44,980 nucleotides of DNA from Promethearchaeia archaeon. Its GTDB lineage: Archaea > Asgardarchaeota > Lokiarchaeia > Sigyniarchaeales > SOKP01. The notes beneath the pieces were generated by a model. It saw nothing but the letters and a program-made list of their open reading frames with translations. It had not been told where the DNA came from and ran no database searches. The stretch's first letter is position 1; every line of letters begins with the position of its first letter. Shown here in pieces: positions 1 through 9,436 of the stretch. Location: assembly GCA_029856125.1 (NCBI GenBank), contig JAHQWJ010000038.1, positions 1 to 44,980 of the forward strand. Reading direction: 5' to 3'. The position numbers and the translations under genes were made by a program.

Positions 1-941
1 TGCGCGGATGGGTTGGAACAAAATCAGGACTCGGAGTATTTACGAGAGTTGCCACAAAACTCTTTCCATATCCGTGCGATGTCGAATATGTTCTGAAGGG
101 TCATTCTCCAATCTATGATTTTAAGATTCCCAATTTTATTCGAGCATATGTGATGGATTGTAAAAATTTTAAACATTTAGAAAAATCTCTTTTAAGAATT
201 GAAGAAGAAGAAATCGCTTTCATTTGTAGTCATATGTCTAGTTACGCTATTATGGCAATTTTCTCTTATACTATCGAAAGTTTAATTGATAAAATGGCGT
301 TTGGAAGTATGAAAAGTCCCTTATTAGTTGTAATTGCTGCTCGTACAAAACGGGAATTTGATTATAAACAGAAAGTTATGAGTTATGTAATGGAAGAACT
401 TAACCTAATCAACATTATAGGGACTAGATACATACCAGAATCACTCTTTTACGCAGAATGTTTGCGGACAAACCTTGGATACCACGGATTTATTGCTACA
501 GGTGGGTTTCAATCAGCAAAAGGTCAATGTGATTCTGCTGCTTTGTGTTTACGAGCAGAAATGAGAAATATACCATTGAAGCAAAAATATATTGAAAAGG
601 GAGTAATAGCTAACGATTTTGGAGAAGGAGCGTGGATGACATCTTATGAATCTGGACATTTTTTCCATATGGAAGCCCCTACTTTCTTTGATCAAACGAA
701 TGTGGAGAGTGTAAAAGGAATGGGTGAATATATGGATGAAAGCAATCAAATGGATTTAATTAAAAACTTAGGAGTGCCATTCTTCATAGAAGGAGATAAA
801 TTGCATAATCATTGGGGACCCCATTTGATGAATTATCATAAATGGCTAAGAAAAATCAAAGAAACCTTCGATCCTAATGGAATTTCAGACTCTGGATTTT
901 ATATTTCAGGTAATGAAGGAGGCTTAGAAAAGCGTGAGTGA
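1..941 (+). CDS. FAD-linked oxidase, C-terminal part (5' end outside window)
   Basis: The reading frame is open from base 3 to the stop at 939-941, so the gene starts upstream of the window; an ATG at 150 is internal. About 312 residues are visible. The C-terminus has the motif FDPNGISDSGFYI, typical of the last residues of GlcD/vanillyl-alcohol-oxidase-type flavoproteins, where it closes the FAD domain; the N-terminal FAD-binding part is not in the window. The substrate cannot be read from this fragment: glycolate/lactate, alkyl-DHAP synthase-like or isoprenoid oxidation are all possible. The stop overlaps the GTG of the next gene by 8 bases, so it is in an operon with the SCP2-like and CrtC-like genes, which favours a hydrophobic substrate (inference). 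Confidence 0.75.
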   Translation, partial: RGWVGTKSGLGVFTRVATKLFPYPCDVEYVLKGHSPIYDFKIPNFIRAYVMDCKNFKHLEKSLLRIEEEEIAFICSHMSSYAIMAIFSYTIESLIDKMAFGSMKSPLLVVIAARTKREFDYKQKVMSYVMEELNLINIIGTRYIPESLFYAECLRTNLGYHGFIATGGFQSAKGQCDSAALCLRAEMRNIPLKQKYIEKGVIANDFGEGAWMTSYESGHFFHMEAPTFFDQTNVESVKGMGEYMDESNQMDLIKNLGVPFFIEGDKLHNHWGPHLMNYHKWLRKIKETFDPNGISDSGFYISGNEGGLEKRE

Positions 942-1341
942 CTCTAATATAGTGTTAAAGGAACCAAGAGGTTTTGCGGGACTTATAGCCAACATTATGA
1001 ACCCTTTGAATAAGGATCCTAGATTTATACAAGTTTTTAAAAACACTAAACGTATAATTCTTATAAATGCTACAAACCTACATTACGCTGCTTTATTAAC
1101 CATTGATAACGGTTCTTTAAAAGTCGAAGGCATTCGAAACGAACCAGAATCAAACCTTAAAAAAGAAGTAACTGGGTGGAATGGATATGTTGCGATGGAT
1201 ACGCAAATATTTTTGGGTCTAGCAACAAAACATTTATCATTAATTAAACTTGGAGTCAAAATCCTCAGATCTAAAGTAAAAATGAGAGGGATTTTTAAAC
1301 TTCTCGCATTATTAAAACTATTAAAAATATTAACAGGGTAA
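934..1341 (+). CDS. SCP2-like sterol-carrier/lipid-binding protein
   Basis: A 135-residue protein starting at GTG inside the end of the oxidase gene (GTGAGTGA overlap), which implies translational coupling. The order of elements fits the SCP2 sterol-transfer fold: a strand pair around residues 40-70, an acidic strand with a Trp (TGWNGYVAMD) followed by a helix (IFLGLATKHLS), and a basic KVKMRGIFKLLALLKLLKIL tail resembling the GKV.v.G....l..l ending of that family. Such domains bind lipids or hydrophobic ligands in the cytosol. The match is by pattern only; an uncharacterised small alpha/beta protein is the alternative. The neighbours (oxidase and CrtC-like protein) support lipid or isoprenoid metabolism. 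Confidence 0.5.
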   Translation: MSDSNIVLKEPRGFAGLIANIMNPLNKDPRFIQVFKNTKRIILINATNLHYAALLTIDNGSLKVEGIRNEPESNLKKEVTGWNGYVAMDTQIFLGLATKHLSLIKLGVKILRSKVKMRGIFKLLALLKLLKILTG

Positions 1342-1346
1342 AAATT

Positions 1347-2393
1347 GTGACAGATAAGATTAAAGAGGTATGGTTGGGTCCTGGAAAAAAGGACGGAACC
1401 ATTCGTGATTTTAAACCGGAAAATGATGGATTGCATATAGACATGAACAAAAGAGGAAATTTTGAGTGGTGGTATTTTGACGCTCGTCTTGATAATGGAT
1501 ATATGGCAGTGGGTTTTTTCAGGGCAAAACATGAAAGAACAGGGAAAACTGGAGTAGAAATAACAATTTATAAACCAAATGGTGAAAAAATACAGAAAAT
1601 TTTTGATTATGAACGTTCTGACTTAGTAGCAACAAAAGAAAACGCAAACGTACATATAGGAAAGAATTACATTAAGGTTGATTACACTAATGAAAAACTG
1701 CCAGCATATGAGATCTTTTTGGATGAAGGTGATCTTGGGATTCATCTATTTTACACACCTAAATTAAGAGGTTGGATGCCTGGTGAAGGATTTACAGAGT
1801 TTGGAACCTTAGGACAGTTTGGTTGGGCTGTAGCAATTCCTCGTGCTGATGTAAATGGAACAATAAAAATTGACAACAATGAAATAGAGGTGAAAGGTAT
1901 TGGATATCATGATCATAATTGGATTACCTTCAATTTAGTTAGAGTTGTAGAATATTGGCATTGGGGACGAATATATTCAGATAATTTTACAATTATATAT
2001 GCTTATATCAAGTGTAATAAGAAGATGGACAACTATCCAATAAACATACTAATGATTGCAAAAGGTGAAGAAATCATTCATAGCACAGGGGAATTTGAAT
2101 TCATACAAAAAGGATTTACATACAATGAAAAAGCAGGGAATAAATATACAAATTCAATAACATTCAAACTCTCAGATCGTCAATCTATTTCTCTAAATGT
2201 TCAAAAAATTATCGATGCTGATAATTTATTATTTGAATTAAGCCCTATTCTTCGTTTTCTAGCGAAAAATGTCTTGAGAATTAAACCAGGGTATTTTAGG
2301 TTGAAATCTGAATATTTAATCGATTATTTCCACCAGGGTAAAATCTATAAAGAAAAAGGAGATACCTTACACGAGATGGTAATTGTAAAATAG
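1347..2393 (+). CDS. CrtC/AttH-like lipocalin-fold protein (carotenoid-hydratase or tocopherol-cyclase-like)
   Basis: A 348-residue protein starting at GTG five bases after the SCP2-like stop. It carries the two signature blocks of the CrtC/AttH superfamily: FEWWYFDARLDNGYMAVGFF near residues 39-58 and a second-half GYHDHNW at about residues 187-193, with further Trp/His-rich segments (EYWHWGR). Known relatives hydrate or cyclise isoprenoid chains (carotenoid 1,2-hydratase, tocopherol cyclase), but many members have no known reaction. No signal peptide is seen. As the third gene of a tightly packed operon it probably acts on the same hydrophobic substrate as the flavoprotein. No carotenoid biosynthesis gene is in the window, so an actual carotenoid role is unproven. 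Confidence 0.65.
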   Translation: MTDKIKEVWLGPGKKDGTIRDFKPENDGLHIDMNKRGNFEWWYFDARLDNGYMAVGFFRAKHERTGKTGVEITIYKPNGEKIQKIFDYERSDLVATKENANVHIGKNYIKVDYTNEKLPAYEIFLDEGDLGIHLFYTPKLRGWMPGEGFTEFGTLGQFGWAVAIPRADVNGTIKIDNNEIEVKGIGYHDHNWITFNLVRVVEYWHWGRIYSDNFTIIYAYIKCNKKMDNYPINILMIAKGEEIIHSTGEFEFIQKGFTYNEKAGNKYTNSITFKLSDRQSISLNVQKIIDADNLLFELSPILRFLAKNVLRIKPGYFRLKSEYLIDYFHQGKIYKEKGDTLHEMVIVK

Positions 2394-2470
2394 ATTATTT
2401 TTCGTCTAAGGCTTTTTTTGCATATAATCTCTGTCTTAATTTTATTATTCTAGTATAAAGATCTATTTTT

Positions 2471-2485
2471 TATTTATATATAAAT
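2471..2485 (+). promoter_or_regulatory. TATA-box promoter for the 2529/3194 gene pair
   Basis: TATTTATATATAAAT lies in the 135-base gap after the CrtC-like gene, about 45-55 bases ahead of the ATG at 2529. An archaeal start site about 25 bases downstream of the box would leave a leader of roughly 20-25 bases. Confidence 0.45.
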
Positions 2486-2528
2486 ACTTGAATAAAGAAT
2501 TCATAGTAAAAAAAATCAAGATTTAGGA

Positions 2529-3146
2529 ATGATTCAATTGAATTACTATGATGAAGAATCCACCTATTGCGAGGAAATAACTAAAATAACTGAGAACAGG
2601 ATAACTGAGCTTTCTCGTCAGTTACAAACTTTTTTAAACAATAAAAAAGCAACGATTCGTGCAATTTGTAGTGATTTTGGAAACTCTCCTAATCTCTCTA
2701 GTACAAATTCAATTCATAAATGGGAAGAGGAACTGAAGTTGCGAATTCGGGATTATACGAGCTATTTGAAAAAAAAATTGCTACCAAATGAAGATTTTAA
2801 ACTTAAATTTTTATGTTTAGCAGAAACCGCGAAATCCTCCCCAAATAGTGTAGAAACTAAATTATTTAAAGAATTTTTGAGGAATAAAATAAGATTATGG
2901 CAAATTTTGCACATTCTTTCTGGATTAGAGATTCATCAGAGACCTCAATTATTAAAGTTAGTAATAAAAACATTAACTCAATTATGTTATGATGAAAAAG
3001 AATTAAACGAAATTATCCCCGATTTTTTTAGACAAATTCAATTGAATTATGAACAATTAGATCAACAATTTGAACAATTAAGTTTAGTAAAAAGCAAAGA
3101 ATTCAATAAAAATAATAAAAAAAGAAAAGTGATGGTAAGAGCCTGA
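2529..3146 (+). CDS. uncharacterised helical protein
   Basis: A 205-residue protein that I do not recognise. It is Lys/Glu/Leu-rich and predicted to be almost all helical, with no membrane segment, no Cys clusters and no nucleotide-binding motif. The C-terminus becomes Gln/Leu-rich (YEQLDQQFEQLSLVKS) and ends very basic (KNNKKRKVMVRA), so nucleic-acid contact is conceivable. It has its own TATA box and is followed after 47 bases by the HNH protein on the same strand, so the two are probably co-transcribed and may work together. No function is assigned. Confidence 0.6.
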   Translation: MIQLNYYDEESTYCEEITKITENRITELSRQLQTFLNNKKATIRAICSDFGNSPNLSSTNSIHKWEEELKLRIRDYTSYLKKKLLPNEDFKLKFLCLAETAKSSPNSVETKLFKEFLRNKIRLWQILHILSGLEIHQRPQLLKLVIKTLTQLCYDEKELNEIIPDFFRQIQLNYEQLDQQFEQLSLVKSKEFNKNNKKRKVMVRA

Positions 3147-3193
3147 CAGAATCTGAAAATCGAGCAACTCGAAAGGGATTAAAAGGAGATAGA

Positions 3194-5461
3194 GTGGCAA
3201 TTTGTCCGAAATATGGCTGTCATACTGTTGAAAAGTTGAAACCAGCGAAATTAGGGATTTTTAGTATCCGTAAATATCCTAAATGTAAAATTCATAAAAT
3301 GTACTTAGTTTTTGTAGAAGAATTTATCGGAGATTTCCTTAAATCGGTAAATGCTTGTTTGTTTGATAAAACAGCTTTACCTCCAAAAAATTTACTAAAT
3401 ATGATTAAACTATCAAATCCTGAAATTTATTCATCTTTTTACAATAGATGGCTCTATTGTTCTCCTATGGGGAGAGGGGCTGATGAGGTTCATAGATATA
3501 TGGATTCCTTATCAAGAGCTTATATAAAATCACTCACCAAAAGACAACAAAAATCAATTCAAGGTGATATTTCATCAAAAAAGAGAGATAAGCTGGTTAT
3601 TCTTGGCTTTAAAAAAATTGAAATGGAATTTATTGAATTCTTAAAGAAGATATATGATATTTCCGAAAGTTCATATAATATAGAAGAAATAAAACGATTT
3701 CCTCAAAAAGCAAATTTGTTAATCCAACAATGGTTGGAGGACTTCTTAAATACTATTATTCCAAAAAAATGTGAAAATGAAAAATCGGCTGAAGAATGTA
3801 AAGAAAATTGTACACTTAGTATGAAAAAAAATGAATATGATCAAATACTTCAAGCAAGAACTTGTGTGCTATTAATAGGAAAATCTCCCAACGATATTTC
3901 TATAAAAATTTCGGCATTCGAGCTTTTTATGGCTTATCGTGATTTTCTCGATGCGGGATTATGCGAAAACTTAGACTATAGCGAAATTGTTATTCCTAAA
4001 GATGAAGCAGAATCAAAAATACAAAATTTAAATTCTAAATCTTCTAACATTCAAAAGTTAAAAGAAGAAATCCGAACTATTGACTGGGAAATGGTTTCCT
4101 CAAATTGGATAATAGAATACCAAGCTAGACATTCTGAACCATTAAGAAAAATATTACTAAATCCGAAGAATAATTGCTCTAAGGATATAAATCCTTTATT
4201 CAGGCATAAAGAATGGTTATGTTATCTTTATAATGAGAAAGACTTGAGTTATAGACAAATTGCAGAAATTTGTGGCGTGGATAAAGGGACTATTATTTAT
4301 TGGGCAAAAAAGCATAATATACCCAAACGAGAATATATAGGGAGAGAATGGGTGGACCCACGCGGTTATACTCGTGTTTACGCTCCCAAGGGGTACTTTC
4401 ACCCCGAACTAAAACCCCTTGATCGAGGAGAGGGAAGATTCATACGAAAAAAACATCAGATAATAATGGAAGATTTTCTTTCAAAAAATCCCCAGTTAGA
4501 AATCTCAAAAAAATATTTGATAGATGGAAGATATCTTAAAAGTGAGTGTCGGATTCATCATATAAATTTTAATAAACTAGATAATAGAATAGAAAACTTA
4601 TGGATTTTTGAGGGTCAGAAGGAACACTTCAAGTCTCTTGAAAGTTTGTATAAATGTTTTAGTGATCTAATAAAATTGTCTATATTAGTTTTTGAGGATG
4701 GTGTATATTCTTTAAGAAAGAATTTCAATATAGAAAAATATTCTAGAAATGAGATAAACGAGATTTTAAAACCGAGAGGAGAGAATTTATATAAGGAAAT
4801 CAATTCGGTAAAAACAGAAATAATAAAAATTGACTGGAAAAACTTGTTTACAAATTGGACAGTGAAATATAGACAGAACCAATTTAAACCATATGTAAAT
4901 ATCCAATTAGATCCATACTCTGATTGTTCAGAAAAAAATCCTTTATACCGACATAAAGGATGGTTAGATCGTATAGTGAACGATTTAAAGTTTAATTTAA
5001 GTGATTCCAGGCTAGGAGATTTATGTGGAATTACAAAAGATAAAGCAAGAGGATGGCGTGATAGATTAGGTGTCTCAAGAGGTAGGAATTGGGGTTTTAA
5101 AAGATATCTCAACGAAAAAGGGCGCGTATTTATAAAACCAGAACGATATTTGAATCCTGTAGCTTTAAGAAACAAAGGATGGATATTCGAGCATCGGTAT
5201 ATTATAGAAAAATATTTGAAATCCAATACTACTGCCATGCTTGCGATTAAGTGCTTGGATGATTATGAATATTTAAAGTCGGATATAATAATACATCATA
5301 TTAATTTTGATCCCTCTGATAATAGAATAAAAAATCTCCATATTGTATTTTCAGAGAGTGAGCACAAGACTTTAGAGTTTTCTCTTCTTAAATTCGTGGA
5401 AGAATTGCTAGAAACTAAACAAATTAGATTTCTAAATGGAAAGTACCAAAATAGTAATTGA
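3194..5461 (+). CDS. protein with duplicated HTH + HNH nuclease-like modules
   Basis: A 755-residue protein. The GTG start at 3194 is chosen because GGAG at 3185-3188 (within AAGGAGAT) sits 5 bases ahead; the frame stays open further upstream. The N-terminus has a possible zinc site (C4, C9, C31, H34). A helical region to about 290 precedes two homologous modules, about 297-500 and 546-740. Each begins IDW..., has an HTH-like segment (YRQIAEICGVDKGTIIYWAK; SRLGDLCGITKDKARGWRDR) and ends in an HNH-like core: IHHINF at 454-459 with DNRIEN and a late His478; IHHINF at 700-705 with DNRIKN and His724. This layout suggests a DNA-binding nuclease. Whether it cuts as a homing or mobile-element enzyme, a defence nuclease or something else is open. 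No terminal repeats were noticed nearby. Confidence 0.65.
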   Translation: MAICPKYGCHTVEKLKPAKLGIFSIRKYPKCKIHKMYLVFVEEFIGDFLKSVNACLFDKTALPPKNLLNMIKLSNPEIYSSFYNRWLYCSPMGRGADEVHRYMDSLSRAYIKSLTKRQQKSIQGDISSKKRDKLVILGFKKIEMEFIEFLKKIYDISESSYNIEEIKRFPQKANLLIQQWLEDFLNTIIPKKCENEKSAEECKENCTLSMKKNEYDQILQARTCVLLIGKSPNDISIKISAFELFMAYRDFLDAGLCENLDYSEIVIPKDEAESKIQNLNSKSSNIQKLKEEIRTIDWEMVSSNWIIEYQARHSEPLRKILLNPKNNCSKDINPLFRHKEWLCYLYNEKDLSYRQIAEICGVDKGTIIYWAKKHNIPKREYIGREWVDPRGYTRVYAPKGYFHPELKPLDRGEGRFIRKKHQIIMEDFLSKNPQLEISKKYLIDGRYLKSECRIHHINFNKLDNRIENLWIFEGQKEHFKSLESLYKCFSDLIKLSILVFEDGVYSLRKNFNIEKYSRNEINEILKPRGENLYKEINSVKTEIIKIDWKNLFTNWTVKYRQNQFKPYVNIQLDPYSDCSEKNPLYRHKGWLDRIVNDLKFNLSDSRLGDLCGITKDKARGWRDRLGVSRGRNWGFKRYLNEKGRVFIKPERYLNPVALRNKGWIFEHRYIIEKYLKSNTTAMLAIKCLDDYEYLKSDIIIHHINFDPSDNRIKNLHIVFSESEHKTLEFSLLKFVEELLETKQIRFLNGKYQNSN

Positions 5462-5465
5462 TTTT

Positions 5466-6128
5466 TTATTTTTTATTCATTGCCTCTTTAGAATATAATC
5501 TTTGTTTCAAAGTGACTGTTCCAGTATCAATATCATGTTCTACCAAATCTACATTTGCTAACTCCTGTATTGCCCTTAAAACATAAGCACCTCCAATTCC
5601 TGTTGTGTTTTTCAATTCTTCCCGTGTCATTACCTTCCTTTCACCATGGAGCACTTTTAAAACCTGGTAGTGGGGTTGGCCCTGCCAAATCTTTTCCACA
5701 AGAACTCGAAAAATGGATAGTAGTGCTGTTATCCTTTCGAAATCTAAATCTTGAGACTCAGCCTCTTCAGCTAATTTAGCAAATTTTGCCAGTTCGATCT
5801 TAACTTTTTCATATTCTTTTAATAAACGCTTTTGCTCTTCCGTCATAGTTCCAATTTTCTGATCTCTTTCTTGTTTTTCTAATTCAAGTTTTTGCGTTTC
5901 TTGTTCCAAAATCTGTTTGTCTTTCTCCAATTTCGCTTTTTCTTGCTCTAGTTGAACTTTTTCCATTTCAAGCGTTTTTTTATCTTGACTTAGTTGCTCT
6001 CTATCTTTTTCTAGTGTGATAAGTTCTGTTTTAGCAGTTTCTAAAACTTCTATAAATTGTTTGAAATTATCCTCAACAGATCGTAAGGAGCTTTCAATTA
6101 TTTCTGTAGCACTTTTTTTTTCCGACAT
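5466..6128 (-). CDS. coiled-coil protein with C-terminal winged-helix domain
   Basis: A 220-residue protein. Residues about 35-125 form one long, highly charged coiled coil (runs of LEKDKQ, LEQEKAK, LELEKQE). Residues about 130-210 look like a winged helix: helices around FERITALLSIFRVLVEKIW, a recognition region MTREELKNTTGIGGAYVLRAI and a final strand pair DIDTGTVTLKQRLYS. This layout suggests a dimeric DNA-binding regulator or architectural protein. It converges on the HNH gene with only 4 bases between the two stop codons and is divergent from the hydrolase gene, with which it shares an AT-rich promoter region (6129-6284). The target is unknown. Confidence 0.6.
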   Translation of the reverse strand: MSEKKSATEIIESSLRSVEDNFKQFIEVLETAKTELITLEKDREQLSQDKKTLEMEKVQLEQEKAKLEKDKQILEQETQKLELEKQERDQKIGTMTEEQKRLLKEYEKVKIELAKFAKLAEEAESQDLDFERITALLSIFRVLVEKIWQGQPHYQVLKVLHGERKVMTREELKNTTGIGGAYVLRAIQELANVDLVEHDIDTGTVTLKQRLYSKEAMNKK

Positions 6129-6284
6129 TAGATTTCACAATAATGATTTTAATTAATAATTATAAGTCAAATTAAAATATATAACTTAGATATAGTATAA
6201 AATACTATAATAAAAAAATAAACTCCTAATTATCCTCAAAAAAGTTCAATTTCAAGATAATTTAAACAAGAAATGTAATTAGTC

Positions 6285-8021
6285 ATGGAAAGTATAGTAG
6301 ACAAGAAAGATTTGCGGTTCTATAAAAGAATGATCATATTGATCATTCTGTTGGTGATTTCTCTTTCCTATTTAGCTTACGATAGATCCGTAAGTTATAC
6401 TCGATATGAAAGGATCGATTTTCAATCTTCAGGCGCGACTTTGTACGCTAATTTATACATTCCATCCAAGAGCTTGGAATTTCAAGAAGAAAGACCATTA
6501 TTAATTTATTGCCACGGAATTGGTAGTCAGAGAGATTTTGATTTGAGGATTCCGATCGAGTTTTCTAAAAGGGGTTTTTATGTAGCGGCTTTGGATTATC
6601 AAGGCCACGGAGAGAGCGGTGGAAATATCTTAAATATTGATCCAGTCACCAATAAACCTGCTCTTGCTCAAGATTGTACAAACCTTTTAAATAAACTTGA
6701 GACATTACCCTTTTATTCAAGTGTAAATGCTTCTCAGATTGGCTTGATTGGACATTCATTAGGAGGATTTGTGGTTCTTATGAATCAAGCGTTAGACCCT
6801 CGATTCAATGTTACAGTTGCTTGGGCTCCTTTAGTGAATTTCGATCCTAACCGTCTTCCTGTCATTCAACCAGGATACGAACAATATATCCCGGCTAATC
6901 TTCTAAATAAAACTAACACGAATAATCTGTTGGTCATAATGCATGTTGATGACGAGGCATTACGTTTCGAAGACCAAGCATTAGTAGCCCAGAATTTAAC
7001 TGGTTGTGAAGTAATTAATATAACAGGACCATTATTTGGAGGGAGACATCAGTTATTCTCAGACGTCGTTATTGTCGAATCAATCAAATGGTTTGAATTA
7101 AATTTTTTTAATTCAATTTCAATCAACGGACCTATAAACATAACCTTTATTGTAAATTACATTGTGCTATTTATCACTCTAATTTTATTAGTGTTCATCG
7201 TGCTTTCTCTGATTTCTTACACCTCCAAATTTATTCCATATAAAAAGGAAGGCCCTCCTATCGAACTCGTTAGAAAGGTAACGACATTATCAAAAATTAA
7301 AGACAAAGCAGTAACAACTAAACAAATCCTAAAAATCGTGTTCTATACAACTATTTTTCTTCTTAATTGGGAGATTTTTGAAAGAGTATTTGGTTTTTTT
7401 GGTATTTTTTTAGCTTCGCTTAATATTACTGTAATATATTTTACTGTGAAGATAATACTCTACTTGCGAAAATTAAGGGAAGATGAAATAAAATTTGATC
7501 TAAACCAGATTAAAACTTTAATCAAATCAGAGTTCCAGTTAAAATATTTATTATACGTGCTTCTATGTAATTTCTATTTTATAGCTATATATGTAATCTT
7601 CAGCTATTTTTATCCATTTGCATTTATGTGGCCTTCCAATTTTTTTAACACAGTTCTAGCAGCTGCTGTGTCCTTCCCAGTATATTTCTCTTTGGAACTA
7701 TTATACAGAAAAGCTATATATCCACAACTTACTTTTTTAAAAGAGGAACGCAAAAAAACAATGTGGATGGTAATTATAGTTTTGTTCGTAAATATCAATT
7801 TGATGATGTTGACATGGACTTGGGCATTCTTCCCCTCTGTTTTATTTATGTACTTAATATTTCTATATGCAACTATTCAGAATACATTAATTTATGAAAA
7901 TACTCAACGATTTAGCACAGTAATCATAAGCTCCTTTGCTTTAATTCAGCTTTTCTTCGCTGCCGTAGTCTCTAACGCCTTAGGTATCGGTTCTGCTTTA
8001 CACTTATTTGTTCAACTATAA
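6285..8021 (+). CDS. membrane-anchored alpha/beta hydrolase with C-terminal multi-pass domain
   Basis: A 578-residue protein. Residues 16-33 form a membrane anchor; residues about 40-275 are an alpha/beta-hydrolase domain with the oxyanion-side HG motif (YCHGIGSQ, 75-82), a DYQGHGESGG turn at 104-113 and the nucleophile elbow GHSLGG with Ser158. Asp222 or Asp223 (MHVDDE) and His255 (GGRHQLF) are the likely other triad members. From about 285 to the end there are roughly eight hydrophobic segments. The hydrolase part resembles dienelactone-hydrolase/serine-aminopeptidase-like esterases; its orientation is probably extracytoplasmic (inference). The fusion to a large membrane domain suggests action on lipids or on a membrane-bound substrate. 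It is monocistronic. Confidence 0.75.
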   Translation: MESIVDKKDLRFYKRMIILIILLVISLSYLAYDRSVSYTRYERIDFQSSGATLYANLYIPSKSLEFQEERPLLIYCHGIGSQRDFDLRIPIEFSKRGFYVAALDYQGHGESGGNILNIDPVTNKPALAQDCTNLLNKLETLPFYSSVNASQIGLIGHSLGGFVVLMNQALDPRFNVTVAWAPLVNFDPNRLPVIQPGYEQYIPANLLNKTNTNNLLVIMHVDDEALRFEDQALVAQNLTGCEVINITGPLFGGRHQLFSDVVIVESIKWFELNFFNSISINGPINITFIVNYIVLFITLILLVFIVLSLISYTSKFIPYKKEGPPIELVRKVTTLSKIKDKAVTTKQILKIVFYTTIFLLNWEIFERVFGFFGIFLASLNITVIYFTVKIILYLRKLREDEIKFDLNQIKTLIKSEFQLKYLLYVLLCNFYFIAIYVIFSYFYPFAFMWPSNFFNTVLAAAVSFPVYFSLELLYRKAIYPQLTFLKEERKKTMWMVIIVLFVNINLMMLTWTWAFFPSVLFMYLIFLYATIQNTLIYENTQRFSTVIISSFALIQLFFAAVVSNALGIGSALHLFVQL

Positions 8022-8043
8022 AGAAGGAAAAATTAAATTTTTG

Positions 8044-8052
8044 TTTTTTTTT
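8044..8052 (+). terminator. T-tract terminator after the hydrolase
   Basis: A run of nine T about 23 bases after the stop, following an AT-rich stretch. T-tracts of this kind are the usual archaeal termination signal. Confidence 0.45.
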
Positions 8053-8108
8053 CATTTGGGTTTCATTACCAAATCCTTAATTAAGTATTAGTAATTACTA
8101 GAAAACAA

Positions 8109-8117
8109 TTTTTATAC
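8109..8117 (+). promoter_or_regulatory. TATA box for the MFS gene
   Basis: TTTTTATAC lies about 50 bases before the ATG at 8165; the expected start site is near 8140. Confidence 0.4.
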
Positions 8118-8164
8118 AATTTTAAAATAAATAATCTATCAACTTTATTACAACGGATTTCAAA

Positions 8165-9412
8165 ATGTCTGGGAAAGAGCGATCAAATAGTTTAGCTAAA
8201 AAAAAAAAAAGACTTATATTCGGCGTTTCAATTCCTGTTTTCTTAATGGGATTGGTCTCCTTATTTACCGATATTTCTAGCGAAAGTATTCAAAGTATTT
8301 TACCACTATTCATATTCGAGATTGGGGGAAGTGTTCTAGCTTTAGGAATAATCTCCGGAATCACTAATGCTATAGCAAATATCCTCAAAGGGATAACTGG
8401 ATGGATGAGCGATAAAATTAATCGAAGAAAACCCTTTATAGTGGCAGGATATTCCTTGTCAAATCTTTCGAAACCATTAATTGGGTTGAGTCCCTCATGG
8501 GAAATGGTATTAGGTCTTAAAACAACAGATCGTATAGGTAAGGGTCTAAGAACCTCTTCGCGAGATACTTTGATTTCTTATTACGCTGAGAAAAAAGGAA
8601 GAGCGTTTGGGTTACATCGTGCTATGGATACTTTAGGTGCGGTTTTCGGATCTCTACTGGCTTTTATCCTCTTGTATTTTGCATGGACTTACTCGCAAAT
8701 AATATTCTTTTCGATAATTCCTGGATTAATTGCTATTGCTCTTATTCTCCCCGTTAAGGACATTTCTTCCCGTGAATTAGTCAAAAAGTCAGGAATGAAA
8801 AGCAAAAAAGAAAGAATGGAAAAAATTGATAAAAATTTTATAAAACTAATTGTTATTCTAGGAGTAATTGAATTCGCAAGTTTAGATGTCGTGTTTTTAA
8901 TACTTAGGGCGGCAGATTATGTTCCTGTAGACTTAATTTTTCTTATACCCATTTTTTATCTAATCTTAAACTTAGTCTATACCATTTTTTCCCCTATAAA
9001 TGGTTCTCTCTCTGATAAGATTGGAAGAAAACCTGTAATTGTTGTGGGATTGTCGATCCTACTAATATCGTGTATAATATTAGCGTTTCCCATTCAAGTT
9101 TCGCCATTTTCAATAGTTTTAATTATTATAATATATATCATGCACGGTTTTTATCTTGCTTCAGTAGATCCGATTTCGAGAGCATATATCGCAGATTTAG
9201 CAGGTAAAGAAAAAAGGGGCCGTGCTTATGGATATTATTATTTTTCAGTCGGATTTATAAGCATGGTGGAAGCTTTAGTTTTTGGATTTATATATAGTGT
9301 TTTTTCGTATACTTGGGCGTTTATCTATATATCCATTTTATTAGCTGTATGTATTGTTATTTTTACAATAACAGATTTTTCAAAAATAATAAAAAAAAAA
9401 GTTGAAACATAA
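8165..9412 (+). CDS. MFS transporter
   Basis: A 415-residue protein of about 12 membrane helices, a normal length for a major facilitator. The loop 2-3 signature is present as GWMSDKINRRKPFIVAG (about residues 79-95) and again in the second half as GSLSDKIGRKPVIVVG (about 280-295), the expected pseudo-repeat. The motif DRIGKGLRTSSRDTLIS followed by GRAFGLHRAMDTLGAV identifies a drug/efflux-like MFS subgroup common in bacteria and archaea. The substrate cannot be deduced. It is a single-gene unit with its own TATA box and converges on the peptidase T gene. Confidence 0.85.
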   Translation: MSGKERSNSLAKKKKRLIFGVSIPVFLMGLVSLFTDISSESIQSILPLFIFEIGGSVLALGIISGITNAIANILKGITGWMSDKINRRKPFIVAGYSLSNLSKPLIGLSPSWEMVLGLKTTDRIGKGLRTSSRDTLISYYAEKKGRAFGLHRAMDTLGAVFGSLLAFILLYFAWTYSQIIFFSIIPGLIAIALILPVKDISSRELVKKSGMKSKKERMEKIDKNFIKLIVILGVIEFASLDVVFLILRAADYVPVDLIFLIPIFYLILNLVYTIFSPINGSLSDKIGRKPVIVVGLSILLISCIILAFPIQVSPFSIVLIIIIYIMHGFYLASVDPISRAYIADLAGKEKRGRAYGYYYFSVGFISMVEALVFGFIYSVFSYTWAFIYISILLAVCIVIFTITDFSKIIKKKVET

Positions 9413-9436
9413 AATACTTCTTCTTTCAAATTGTAT

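Noticed and set aside
3194..5461. Group I/II intron or transposon around the HNH gene
   Set aside because: No inverted repeats, target-site duplication or intron core sequences were noticed.
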